From Anatilimnocola floriformis (GTDB lineage Bacteria > Planctomycetota > Planctomycetia > Pirellulales > Pirellulaceae): DNA of 64,000 bases. Location: positions 1,922,001 to 1,986,000 of the forward strand of contig NZ_JAMLFW010000002.1 of assembly GCF_024256385.1 (NCBI RefSeq), read 5' to 3'. Under the pieces are notes generated by a model, which searched no databases, was not told where the DNA came from, and worked only from the letters and a program-made list of their open reading frames with translations. A program made the position numbers and the translations under genes. Shown here in pieces: positions 55,890 through 64,000 of the stretch (positions are counted from its first letter, which is position 1; the number at the start of each line of letters is the position of its first letter).

Positions 55890-56024
55890 GAGGAACTCGG
55901 CAGGCGGGAAACGAGAGGCGAGCGGGCGGGAATGCGACGATCCAACCTTTTATCGTCATATTTCGCCCCCGCCGATGCAAGAGCGCGCGAATAAGTTTGA
56001 TTTACAAGCGGTTTGTGATCACCG

Positions 56025-56099
56025 TCATAACCCGCGGCGTAAGTCAGGGATCGGGCGAGAAAAGTCGGTTGCTTGGTCAGTGGACGCCGCGGGTTATGA
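56025..56099. repeat. Palindromic intergenic element, 16-bp perfect arms
   Basis: TCATAACCCGCGGCGT (56025-56040) and ACGCCGCGGGTTATGA (56084-56099) are perfect inverted repeats with 43 nt between them. They lie just upstream of the PIG-L stop in the gap 55890-56108. Confidence 0.65.
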
Positions 56100-56108
56100 A
56101 AATGCCGC

Positions 56109-56849
56109 CTAGACCTGCCCGAGTGCCGTCTTTACGAGATCAATCGCCCCCAGTGGCCGAACGCTGACGAAGGCTTCGCCGGCACGAAAGCCGCTGGCGG
56201 CGCCGGCGATCAGAGCGGCACCTTTGACGCGGTCGTAGACGTGGGCTTTCTCGGGCGGGAATTGCGTGGCATAGCAGGCGATGGCGGCCAGTTTGTCGTC
56301 AAGCGTATCGCCAATGTCGACGGTGAAGTTGCCGGGAAAACCGTTGAGCGTTTGCGGCTCAAAGGCGAGGCGAAAGTAGAGCTGCGAAATGATGGTGTGG
56401 ACCGGCAGATGATCGAAATGGTCGTCCCACTTCGTGAGGCGGGCGTAAAAGATGGCCGCGTCGGTAATCTGCATCGCTTGCCAGTGATCGGGCGAAGCCA
56501 GGGGCGTTTTGTCGCCAAAGCCGATCACCACGCGCGGGCGATATTTGCGAAATTCCTTGGCGAGCGCAACACGGGCTTCGAACGTATCGAACAGCCGGCG
56601 GTTCGGTAGCTCCATCGTCACCCGCACGTGCACGCCGAGCTTATCAGCCGCAGCCCGCGCTTCGGCCAAGCGAACTTCGGGGCCGGGCGAACGCGGCGTT
56701 GGTTCACCGTCGGTTAGATCGATGATGCCGACGCGGTAGCCTTGCTTGACGAGCTTTGCGAGCGTTCCGCCACAAGCGATTTCGACATCATCGGGATGAG
56801 CACCCACGGCGATGACATCGAGTTCGGGCCATTGATCGAGGTTAGGCAT
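56109..56849 (-). CDS. PIG-L family deacetylase (BshB/LmbE-like)
   Basis: 246 residues from ATG 56847-56849 ([20 protein letters not shown]); the upstream frame is unrelated. Zn-binding motifs are [19 protein letters not shown] (AHPDD) and SPDHWQAM (HxxH-like second site). BshB enzymes remove acetyl from N-acetylglucosamine-malate in bacillithiol synthesis; other members deacetylate other GlcNAc conjugates. No other bacillithiol gene is nearby, so the substrate is open. Confidence 0.87.
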   Translation of the reverse strand: MPNLDQWPELDVIAVGAHPDDVEIACGGTLAKLVKQGYRVGIIDLTDGEPTPRSPGPEVRLAEARAAADKLGVHVRVTMELPNRRLFDTFEARVALAKEFRKYRPRVVIGFGDKTPLASPDHWQAMQITDAAIFYARLTKWDDHFDHLPVHTIISQLYFRLAFEPQTLNGFPGNFTVDIGDTLDDKLAAIACYATQFPPEKAHVYDRVKGAALIAGAASGFRAGEAFVSVRPLGAIDLVKTALGQV

Positions 56850-56999
56850 AGGGAGCTGGGAGCTAGGAACTGGGAGCGAGGGAAGATGCGTGATTGTACC
56901 AAGCCGATGCGAACTCTCGCAGATACTTGCGAGCGTCCTGCAATCGACCAATGATGACGGACGGTTATTGAAGATTCCCGTCTCAGTTTTGCACTCACC

Positions 57000-58064
57000 A
57001 TGTCCGACCGGTCCGATTTCGATCACGAACAATTCATCCGCCGAGTCGGTCGCCCGATGAAGGTCCATCCGGAAGCACTGCTCCGGCAACTTCAGCCGCA
57101 GGGCTTTGTGCTCACCGCTGCTAGTCGCACTTGGGGATTGAACGAACTGCAGTATCTGCGACCGACGCCGGACTCGCCGGGGCTGTTCGATTTGCTCGAG
57201 CTCAAGGGTGATACCACGGGCAATCATCTGGCCGTGTATGTCGCGCAGGGACTCGTCGCACATCCCACCCCTTTTGCTAGGGTTTCGCAGTTTGTGCCAG
57301 TCGCGAATTATGGCCGGCGATCCGACAAGATTTTTTCAGACAATCAAGCAATCGAAATGGAAAACGGCTTGGGACAAGCAGTCCCCGCGCTGTTCGCCGA
57401 ACTTCACGAACGCGCAGGCCGAGCCTTCTATGAAGAAACCGCCGCCGCTCGCGCTGCCGCAGAACGCTATTTGCAAACGCTGCAACCATCGGCCGACTTG
57501 AACGAAACGCTGCAGCGGTTGCGGTCGATGGCTTCGGAGGAACAGTGGCAACAAACGCTCGAATATATCCGCCGCGATTCGATCACGCCCTTGAACATGG
57601 TCGACTTCCGCACGGTGTGGGAAATCGCTGGACTCTGCCAGGTACTCTACTGGGACCGTGACGCTGAGTTTCGCGGCATTCCCGGTGAAGTCCCCGCGAA
57701 GCAGGCAACGGCCGACGATCGTGAAGCTCACTTCCGTTTACACATCGTTGCGAGCCGCTTGGCCCGCGCGCCCGGTTGGCCGATCGTCGATCCGCTCGTG
57801 CCGAATCGCTGTGATCTCGAAGACACGATTGTTTGGCGCGACATGAAGCCCCGGTATGTCGCGCAGGTGTTTGACAAGTACCTGGCCACGATCGATCGCC
57901 GCTGCGCGTGTGGCAAGTGTTTGTATTATGTTCGTCACAACCTGCACGACCAGGAGCCGCGAACAGCCGAGGTCCTCGCCCGCTGCAACAACGGCCACGA
58001 AGAGACCATCGAGTTCGCCGCCGCCGGCCTGGGAAACCTCTCTTCAGCGGCAGAGGGCGAATGA
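57000..58064 (+). CDS. Zinc-ribbon protein of unknown function
   Basis: 354 residues. A mostly helical/beta body without a known motif ([20 protein letters not shown]) ends with a metal-binding C-terminus: [22 protein letters not shown] and [11 protein letters not shown], whose cysteines and histidine look like a zinc ribbon. It is cytoplasmic by composition. It starts 150 bp from, and divergent to, the PIG-L gene. Confidence 0.72.
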   Translation: MSDRSDFDHEQFIRRVGRPMKVHPEALLRQLQPQGFVLTAASRTWGLNELQYLRPTPDSPGLFDLLELKGDTTGNHLAVYVAQGLVAHPTPFARVSQFVPVANYGRRSDKIFSDNQAIEMENGLGQAVPALFAELHERAGRAFYEETAAARAAAERYLQTLQPSADLNETLQRLRSMASEEQWQQTLEYIRRDSITPLNMVDFRTVWEIAGLCQVLYWDRDAEFRGIPGEVPAKQATADDREAHFRLHIVASRLARAPGWPIVDPLVPNRCDLEDTIVWRDMKPRYVAQVFDKYLATIDRRCACGKCLYYVRHNLHDQEPRTAEVLARCNNGHEETIEFAAAGLGNLSSAAEGE

Positions 58065-58251
58065 ATCCCTCTCGCGAACCGCTGCAGGCTGCACATCCGT
58101 TACAGAGAGACACTTGCCCGAGAAATTTTCGCCAACCCGCAGACTTTGCCTCATGGTCAAATTTGACTAAGGCCGGCTAGCGCATAAAGTTCAGTGTACG
58201 CAGTTCGCACCCGCTGCTGCGACAAAACACAGGCTTTCTCACTCCCGTGTT

Positions 58252-58295
58252 GGGCGGCATTCATCAGGATCGGTGATCGCCGCCCGTTTTTATTT
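58252..58295 (+). terminator. Intrinsic terminator between convergent genes
   Basis: GGGCGGC and GCCGCCC stem with an inner ATCA/TGAT pair, followed by a T-run (58287-58291). It serves the zinc-ribbon gene; the TonB receptor gene ends just beyond on the other strand. The stretch 58065-58251 holds no further gene I can support. Confidence 0.8.
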
Positions 58296-58326
58296 CTTGG
58301 CGACAGTGCAGCGAATCTACTTCGCT

Positions 58327-60555
58327 TTAGAAGCTCACGCCCACGGTGCCACGCAACGTGATCGGGGCGCCGGGCGTAATCGAGGTGCTGTTGTTGCCGC
58401 TCACCGCATAGCGCTGGTCGGTCAAGTTTTCGATGAATAACATGCTCCGCCACCGGCCCACGTCGTAGTAGAGGGCCATGTCGAAGCGAGTGTAACCCGG
58501 CAGCGAATAGTTATTGTCGGCAGAGATGAACCAGGAATCGGTGTAGAGCATCCCGAAGCCGGCGCCGACCACTCGGTTACTCTCCTGGATAAAGTTGTAG
58601 CGCGTCCACAGGCTCCCTTGCCAGTTGGGCGTGTTGGTCAGTTGCTTGCCGATGTTCGCTGCGACGCGGTCGTTTTCGATGCGGGCATCGGTCATGCCAT
58701 AGCCGTTGATGATGCTCCACCGCTCGGTGATTTGGCCGAAGAGTTCGACTTCGAAACCGGTCGAGCGTACCAGGCCGATCTGTGTCGAGGCTGGCGGCAC
58801 ACTCAGGGGAATCGCTTGGACAACATTTGTCCGCTCGATGTCGAAGTAGCCGACCGTCAGCCAGAGTTGATCGATCACCTGCATCTTCGTGCCGACATCA
58901 AAACCGAAGCCCGACTCAGGAACCAGCGGATCGCCGTTGATGTCGTTGCCTTGGACTGGATTGAACGTCTCGCTGTAAGCCGCGTAGAACGACAACTGCT
59001 CCGGCAAGGGTTCGTAGACAAGTCCATACCGCGGCGTGAGGATTTGCCACGACTGGTCGGTGCGGTTGCCGTTGCTAAAGTTCTTCGAGTCGTAGGCGTT
59101 GCCGCGCACGCCGACGAGCGCTTTGACCGTCGACGTAAGCTCGATCAGATCCTGAAAATAAACGCCGTATTGATCTACTTCGCTACCTGAAGTGAGCGGC
59201 GCTGCGAGCGCGGGAACGGCGGGATACAGGCTGTAGTTCGCGCCAGGCGTGTTGTAGGGGTCGTTCACATTCAGCGGGAAGCCAGTCACCACGCTATTCC
59301 GCGAAGAAACGTCGTTCACCGTAGTGCCGAGTTCGGTTCCCACCAGCACACGATGTTTGAACAGCGGGCCATCGACCTCGCCGGTGATGTCGGCAATCGC
59401 GTAATGATCTTGCGCAATCGATTGCTGCTGCACATATTGCCGCGTCACGTTGTTACCAACCACGCCGCGTGTGTCGTAGTTGCTGCGATGTTCACCCGAC
59501 CAGTTCGAAACGTAACCCATCCGCCAGAACCAGTTGTCGTTCACCCAGTGGTTCAGAAACAGATTGAACTGGCCATCGTTGTACTCGTTGCCGTCGGTCG
59601 GTTGGCCGAGAAAAGTATTGATGGGCAACGCCAGGGGATTGCCGACGGGCGTGTTCGGCAAAAACACCAGGCCGCGATCAGTCGGCCGTGTGTCGTGCAA
59701 ATACTCACCTTGGAACGTCAGCGTCGTTTGATCGTCAAGCACGAATGTCAGCGACGGCGCGATGAACTGCCGGTCGACATTCACGAAATCGCGGAAGCTC
59801 CCCGAGTCTTGCACCGCATAATTCAAACGGCCGAGAACATTCTCGTTCCCAAGCAGCGGCGTATTGAGATCGCCGACGGTGCGAAACAAGTTGTCGCTGC
59901 CGACCATGAAATCGACGTCAGCAAAGCGAGCGTTGATCGCCTTCTTGGTGATCACATTGATCACGCCGGCCGGCTGTGACGCCGAACCATACAACGCCGA
60001 CGCCGGTCCCTTCAGCACTTCGATTCGCTCGATATTCTGCACTTCGCGCCGCACCCACGAACTGTCGCGAAAGCCATCCTTGCGAAAGTCACTGCCGGCA
60101 AAGCCGACATTGAAACCGCGAATGTTGTACTCATCCGAGCGGCCGCCCGTGCCATTGCGCGGCACGACATTTGGCACGGTTTGCAGCGCTTGATCGAAGG
60201 TGATCGAGCTCCGATCCCAAATCAGATCTTGCGTCACGGTGTTGACGACGCCCGGAAATTGCAAAATCGGCAAATCGAACCGCGTCGGCGTTGTAGTGCT
60301 GGGCGCGGCATAGCCTTGCACCGGCAACGAAGCGAACGGCGAGTCGTAACTCGTATTCGCAAAGGGATCGTCAAACAGCACGAAGTCGGACGTGTCGTTG
60401 TTGACCGCAACCGCAGTCGGCTCCGGCGCGGGAGGCTGCGACAATTCATCGCCGCGAGCAGTCCCCGACCATGCCAGCACACCGCACGCCAAACCAGCGC
60501 CGATCCAGGCGCGAAGTTTACGGAGATTCGGTCGCTTCATCTTGGGAACGATCAT
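58327..60555 (-). CDS. TonB-dependent siderophore receptor
   Basis: 742 residues from ATG 60553-60555; an internal ATG at 60538-60540 (MKRPNLRKLRAWIGAGLACG) may be the real start. The signal peptide is followed by a plug domain (about 85-210) with SDEYNIRGFNVGFAGSDFRKDG and SALYGSASQPAGVINVITKK, then a 22-strand-type beta barrel ending in aromatic ITLRGTVGVSF. The barrel tail F at the end fits outer-membrane insertion. It imports a ferric siderophore with TonB/ExbBD energy; TonB itself is not in the window. No Fur box could be seen with confidence. Confidence 0.93.
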   Translation of the reverse strand: MIVPKMKRPNLRKLRAWIGAGLACGVLAWSGTARGDELSQPPAPEPTAVAVNNDTSDFVLFDDPFANTSYDSPFASLPVQGYAAPSTTTPTRFDLPILQFPGVVNTVTQDLIWDRSSITFDQALQTVPNVVPRNGTGGRSDEYNIRGFNVGFAGSDFRKDGFRDSSWVRREVQNIERIEVLKGPASALYGSASQPAGVINVITKKAINARFADVDFMVGSDNLFRTVGDLNTPLLGNENVLGRLNYAVQDSGSFRDFVNVDRQFIAPSLTFVLDDQTTLTFQGEYLHDTRPTDRGLVFLPNTPVGNPLALPINTFLGQPTDGNEYNDGQFNLFLNHWVNDNWFWRMGYVSNWSGEHRSNYDTRGVVGNNVTRQYVQQQSIAQDHYAIADITGEVDGPLFKHRVLVGTELGTTVNDVSSRNSVVTGFPLNVNDPYNTPGANYSLYPAVPALAAPLTSGSEVDQYGVYFQDLIELTSTVKALVGVRGNAYDSKNFSNGNRTDQSWQILTPRYGLVYEPLPEQLSFYAAYSETFNPVQGNDINGDPLVPESGFGFDVGTKMQVIDQLWLTVGYFDIERTNVVQAIPLSVPPASTQIGLVRSTGFEVELFGQITERWSIINGYGMTDARIENDRVAANIGKQLTNTPNWQGSLWTRYNFIQESNRVVGAGFGMLYTDSWFISADNNYSLPGYTRFDMALYYDVGRWRSMLFIENLTDQRYAVSGNNSTSITPGAPITLRGTVGVSF

Positions 60556-60720
60556 CGTGACCCCGCGCAGGCAGTGATTGCGGCACGACGGTTACCTTCG
60601 GCATTTCATGTAGTCGCGTTTGCTACATAACATTTCCGGAAGTATCCCCTCACTAGCCGTTAAATTTTCAGCTGCTAGCGGGTCAAGTTTTGTGATAGCT
60701 GTTCCTCTGCCGCGAGGCAC

Positions 60721-62058
60721 TTACGCCAGGATCTCTTTAATCCCCTTCCCTTCAGCAAGCTTAATGGGCCGACCTTGGTCGGAGATGTTTTTCGCTTCGG
60801 GGTCGATGCCAACTGCCGTGCACAGCGTGGCGAGGACATCGCCGACGTCGACTTTTCCCTCCTCAACTTCTTCGCCGCTAGCGCTCGTCTTGCCGAAGGC
60901 CTGGCCACCCTTGATGCCGCCGCCAGCGAGGACGCAACTCCAGGCAGCCGGGAAGTGATCGCGGCCGCCTTGCGGATTGATCTTCGGCGTGCGGCCGAAT
61001 TCGCCCATCCAGAGAATGGTGGTTGATTCGAGCAGGCCGCGATCTTTCAATTCTTCCATTAGCGTCCCCCAGCCGTTATCGAGCTCGGCTGAAAGGGACT
61101 TCACGGCGGCGAAGTTGCCGAGATGCGTATCCCAGCCGATGCTATTGCCGCCGAGATCGCCGAGCGAAACCTCGACAAATGACACGCCGCGCTCGATCAA
61201 TCGCCGAGCCATCAAGCAACCCTGACCAAATCGACCGCGGCCATACGCGTCGCGAACGACAGCTTTCTCTTGCGACAGATCGAAAGCCTCGGCCGCCTTG
61301 CTATCCATCAGCTTGATCGCCCGCTGATAAACCGTGTTCTGCGCGAGCGGCACTGGTCCTGGATGATTGGCCAAAAAGTTTGTCTGCAGCGCTCGCCACA
61401 ATTCGAGTCGGTCCTGCAACTCCTGCTTATTGACCGACGACGGCGGCGCCAGATCGTCGACCTTCATCTCGGCATAACTCATCGCGCCGGGCATCGGCGG
61501 TTGCAGCGAATCACTCGCGCCGACGGTCAGCGGCGCATACTTCGGTCCGAGAAAGCCAGCGCCGAACGCTTGCGGATTGAAGGCCCGATACGGCGCGATG
61601 GCCACATGCTGCGGCACCGCGTCATCCTCGCTGCCGAGCGCTTTTGAGAGCGACGCGCCGAGCCCCGGATATTGAATCGGTCCTTGCGGCTGATGGCCGG
61701 TCCGCATCAGGTAAGTGCCGCGGCCGTGATCTCCTTCCTTGGTGCTGAGGCTGCGCACGACGGCCAGATGATTGGCCAGCTTGCCGAGCTTCGGCAGATG
61801 CTCGCTGAACTTTAGTCCCGCCGCGGCGGTCTCCACTTCCCTAAACTCACCGCCGTTGGCATGCCCCGGCTTCATGTCAAAGGTATCGGTCTGCGTCGGT
61901 CCGCCGGTCATCCACAGCACGACGCAATGTCGCCGCTGTTTTGCCGGCTTGTCTTCCGCGGCCCGAGCCAGTGGCGCGAAACCACTTCGGCTGAAGCCGA
62001 GCAAACCCAATCCAGCTGCGGCCAAGAGTTGCCGACGAGGAAGCAAGCCGTGAAACAT
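60721..62058 (-). CDS. DUF1501 domain protein (Tat-like signal), paralogue 2
   Basis: 445 residues. MFHGLLPRRQLLAAAGLGLLGF is a twin-arginine-type signal. The family blocks are CVVLWMTGGPTQTDTFDMKP, FVEVSLGDLGGNSIGWDTHL and TTILWMGEFGRTPKINPQGG. It is the same fold as 54543-55889 but clearly a separate lineage. It is divergent from the G8-domain gene across 231 bp, which holds TACAAT (62192-62197) as a possible -10. Confidence 0.92.
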   Translation of the reverse strand: MFHGLLPRRQLLAAAGLGLLGFSRSGFAPLARAAEDKPAKQRRHCVVLWMTGGPTQTDTFDMKPGHANGGEFREVETAAAGLKFSEHLPKLGKLANHLAVVRSLSTKEGDHGRGTYLMRTGHQPQGPIQYPGLGASLSKALGSEDDAVPQHVAIAPYRAFNPQAFGAGFLGPKYAPLTVGASDSLQPPMPGAMSYAEMKVDDLAPPSSVNKQELQDRLELWRALQTNFLANHPGPVPLAQNTVYQRAIKLMDSKAAEAFDLSQEKAVVRDAYGRGRFGQGCLMARRLIERGVSFVEVSLGDLGGNSIGWDTHLGNFAAVKSLSAELDNGWGTLMEELKDRGLLESTTILWMGEFGRTPKINPQGGRDHFPAAWSCVLAGGGIKGGQAFGKTSASGEEVEEGKVDVGDVLATLCTAVGIDPEAKNISDQGRPIKLAEGKGIKEILA

Positions 62059-62289
62059 GAGCGGGCTCCACCAACAGATTTTCGAAGAGTCTGTTTATTT
62101 GCGTCTGTAGCAGCGTAAAAGGCAAGAGCAGACTACGCGTTCACGAAAAATCGCCCAGCCGAGTTTTTCTGGCTATGGCCCAAAAAAGAGTTACAATCCC
62201 GGCTGCCTTCCTGTTCACCCGCCCTCAGCCTGCCATCCAGCGCCGATTCGCGGGACCTACCTTTCCCAGATTTCGATAGGGAGCTCTCT

Positions 62290-64000
62290 ATGTTCGTGCG
62301 TCTCGCGAGTGCGGTGGCGATCTTGTTCGCGCTCGGCCAGGTGGTTCATGCTGCCGATGCCGTGCCGGTCATTCAATCGGCGAAGTCGGGTCCTTGGTCA
62401 GCCGCGGAAACTTGGACCGGCGGTAAGGTGCCGGGATCGAACGTGAAGGTGCTGATTCAGTCGGGCCACACCGTGACATACGACGTGAAGGCGAAGGCCG
62501 ATGAAGTGATTCGCTCGTTGCATATCGCCGGCACGCTGCAGTTTGATCCAAATAAAACGACGCAGCTCAACGTGGGGCTGATCAAGATTCAGGATAGTGA
62601 CGATACCGCCGAAGAAGGCTTTGATTGCGAAGGGCACGTCGCCGAACCGGAGCCGGGAAAGCAACGGGCCGCGCTTCTCGTTGGAACTCCCGACAAGCCG
62701 GTTGCCGCTGAGCACAAAGCGCTGATCCGTCTGACATACGTCGAGGGGCTCGATAAGAATTCCTGCCCGGCGATTGTTTGCTGCGGCGGACGGATGGATT
62801 TTCACGGCCAACCGATGAATCGCACGTGGGTCAAACTCGGTGTGACGGCAGCCAAGGGCGACAAACAAGTCACGCTCGGCGAAAAGGTGACCGGCTGGCG
62901 CGTTGGCGATCGAATCATTCTCACGCCGACGCAAACGGACTATCGCAGCGATCCAATCAATGAAGAACGCACCATTGCTGCCATCGAAGGCGAAGTGGTG
63001 AAGTTCGACGAAGCGCTCGAGTACCTGCATCTCGGCGAAGCCGACACCCGCGGCGAAGTGGCGAACCTGAGCCGCAACGTCATCGTTGAATCAGCCGATC
63101 CCGCCGGTGAGCGCGGCCACACGATGTACCACCGTTATTCGCAAGGAAGTATCAGCTATGCGGAGTTCCGGCACCTCGGCAAAAAGAATGTCCTCGGCCG
63201 TTACTCGCTCCACTTCCATTTGATCGGCAACACGATGCGCGGCAGCTATGTCGTCGGCGCGTCGATTCACGACAGCCATAATCGCTGGCTGACGATTCAC
63301 GGCACGAACTACCTCGTGGCCCGCGACAACGTCGGCTACGGCAGCATCGGCCACGGATTCTTTTTGGAAGACGGCACCGAAGTTTACAACGTCCTCGATC
63401 GCAACCTGGCCGTCGGCGCTGTCGCCGGCAAGAAGTTGCCGAAGCAGGTTCTGCCCTTTGATCAGAATGAAGGAGCCGGTTTCTGGTGGGCCAATAGTTT
63501 GAATACGTTCACGCGAAATGTCGCGGCTGGCAACGATTTGTATGGATTTCGCTTTGAAGCGACTTCGAGTAGCTCCTTCAAGACGCTGTTCCCCGTGATG
63601 CAAGCCGATGGCACCGATAAGCTCACCGATGTTCGCACGCTGCCGTTCGTGCGGTTCGAGGACAACGAAGTGCATAGCAACGGCGGGTTGTATGGCATCA
63701 ATCTTGGCGAAGGAGTGAATCGCGTCGGGCCCGACGAGAAGCATCCGTTCGTGGTAAAGAATACGAAGATCTGGGACGTGCATTACGGCTTTCGTCCACA
63801 AGTACCGTCGCTGCTCGTCGAGAATCTGTCGATTCAATCGCACTACGGCATTTACCATCCGAATTTTGATCGGCATGTGTATCGCGACGTGACGATTCGC
63901 GCTACGAACACCGAGCCGTTCAATCGGGGCCATGACGACGCCAGCGAACAGCATGGCGTGGTGACCGTCGATGGTCTCACGTTCGACAATATCCGCTCGG
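62290..64000 (+). CDS. Secreted G8-domain protein (3' truncated by window)
   Basis: The frame is open from ATG 62290 to the window end (570 codons seen, no stop). AGGGAG (62278-62283) lies 6 nt upstream. The signal MFVRLASAVAILFALGQVVHA is followed by a G8 domain: SGPWSAAETWTGGKVPGSNV and VLIQSGHTVTYDVKAKADEV, then VGLIKIQDSDDT. The body is a right-handed beta-helix with repeats such as YLVARDNVGYGSIGHGFFLE and FWWANSLNTFTRNVAAGNDL. G8 proteins include mammalian CEMIP/TMEM2 and PKHD1L1, which bind or degrade polysaccharide. The bacterial member is probably a polysaccharide-binding or -cleaving surface protein. Confidence 0.85.
   Translation, partial: MFVRLASAVAILFALGQVVHAADAVPVIQSAKSGPWSAAETWTGGKVPGSNVKVLIQSGHTVTYDVKAKADEVIRSLHIAGTLQFDPNKTTQLNVGLIKIQDSDDTAEEGFDCEGHVAEPEPGKQRAALLVGTPDKPVAAEHKALIRLTYVEGLDKNSCPAIVCCGGRMDFHGQPMNRTWVKLGVTAAKGDKQVTLGEKVTGWRVGDRIILTPTQTDYRSDPINEERTIAAIEGEVVKFDEALEYLHLGEADTRGEVANLSRNVIVESADPAGERGHTMYHRYSQGSISYAEFRHLGKKNVLGRYSLHFHLIGNTMRGSYVVGASIHDSHNRWLTIHGTNYLVARDNVGYGSIGHGFFLEDGTEVYNVLDRNLAVGAVAGKKLPKQVLPFDQNEGAGFWWANSLNTFTRNVAAGNDLYGFRFEATSSSSFKTLFPVMQADGTDKLTDVRTLPFVRFEDNEVHSNGGLYGINLGEGVNRVGPDEKHPFVVKNTKIWDVHYGFRPQVPSLLVENLSIQSHYGIYHPNFDRHVYRDVTIRATNTEPFNRGHDDASEQHGVVTVDGLTFDNIRS

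Overview
The window looks like a chromosomal segment of a planctomycete, most likely a member of the Pirellulales. The evidence is the gene content: two DUF1501 proteins with twin-arginine signals, a DUF1598 protein, three secreted proteins opening with the LExLExR N-terminal signature typical of planctomycete exoproteins, RTX-repeat proteins, tandem PhoD phosphatases, an orphan hydroxysqualene dehydroxylase, and an rRNA locus holding 23S and 5S but no 16S. Base composition is GC-rich, genes are mostly short transcription units, and gaps are often filled with small palindromic repeats.

Layout. 1-9.8 kb: end of a leucine-rich-repeat protein, a vanadium haloperoxidase with RTX tail, HpnE, a lipoprotein, a frameshifted YfcE-type phosphodiesterase, DUF1697, SRPBCC and IMPase proteins, then a candidate structured RNA plus intrinsic terminator just upstream of a hypothetical gene and a NagA-like deacetylase. 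9.8-15 kb: SLC13/TrkA-C permease, ThDP-dependent decarboxylase, Gfo/Idh/MocA oxidoreductase. 15.1-16.7 kb: a 1475-bp IS with a 5-bp target duplication, inserted in one arm of a palindromic repeat. 17-25 kb: TPR membrane protein, GAF-PP2C phosphatase, RTX protein with a degenerate protease-like motif, VapBC-like pair with frameshifted toxin, thioredoxin-domain protein.

25.3-29.6 kb: tRNA-Ile(GAT) and tRNA-Ala(TGC) behind their own promoter, a second promoter and boxA-like site, 23S, 5S and a strong terminator. 29.6-33.6 kb: a PhcB-like methyltransferase starting directly at that terminator, a zinc-ribbon Tat protein, DUF1232, a nucleoside-phosphorylase-like protein and a small secreted protein. 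33.8-43.3 kb: TadG-like VWA protein, DUF1598 protein, small secreted proteins, DinB-like and HEAT-repeat proteins, UbiA prenyltransferase, and a 59-residue Flp pilin preceded by a structured leader.

43.4-64 kb: HDOD protein with a degenerate GGDEF domain, SDR dehydrogenase, two tandem PhoD phosphatases, a protein with two cohesin-like repeats, a transglutaminase, a planctomycete protein/DUF1501 pair, a PIG-L deacetylase, a zinc-ribbon protein, a TonB-dependent siderophore receptor, a second DUF1501 protein, and the start of a G8-domain protein that runs off the window.

No single large pathway spans the window. Recurring themes are the planctomycete exoproteome (Tat, LExLExR and RTX proteins), Tad-type surface structures at two unlinked loci, phosphate and iron acquisition, and many palindromic intergenic elements. 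At least four genes carry single-base frameshifts, mostly at short homopolymers, which could be gene decay or residual assembly error. All functions are inferred from reading the translated sequence without database searches.
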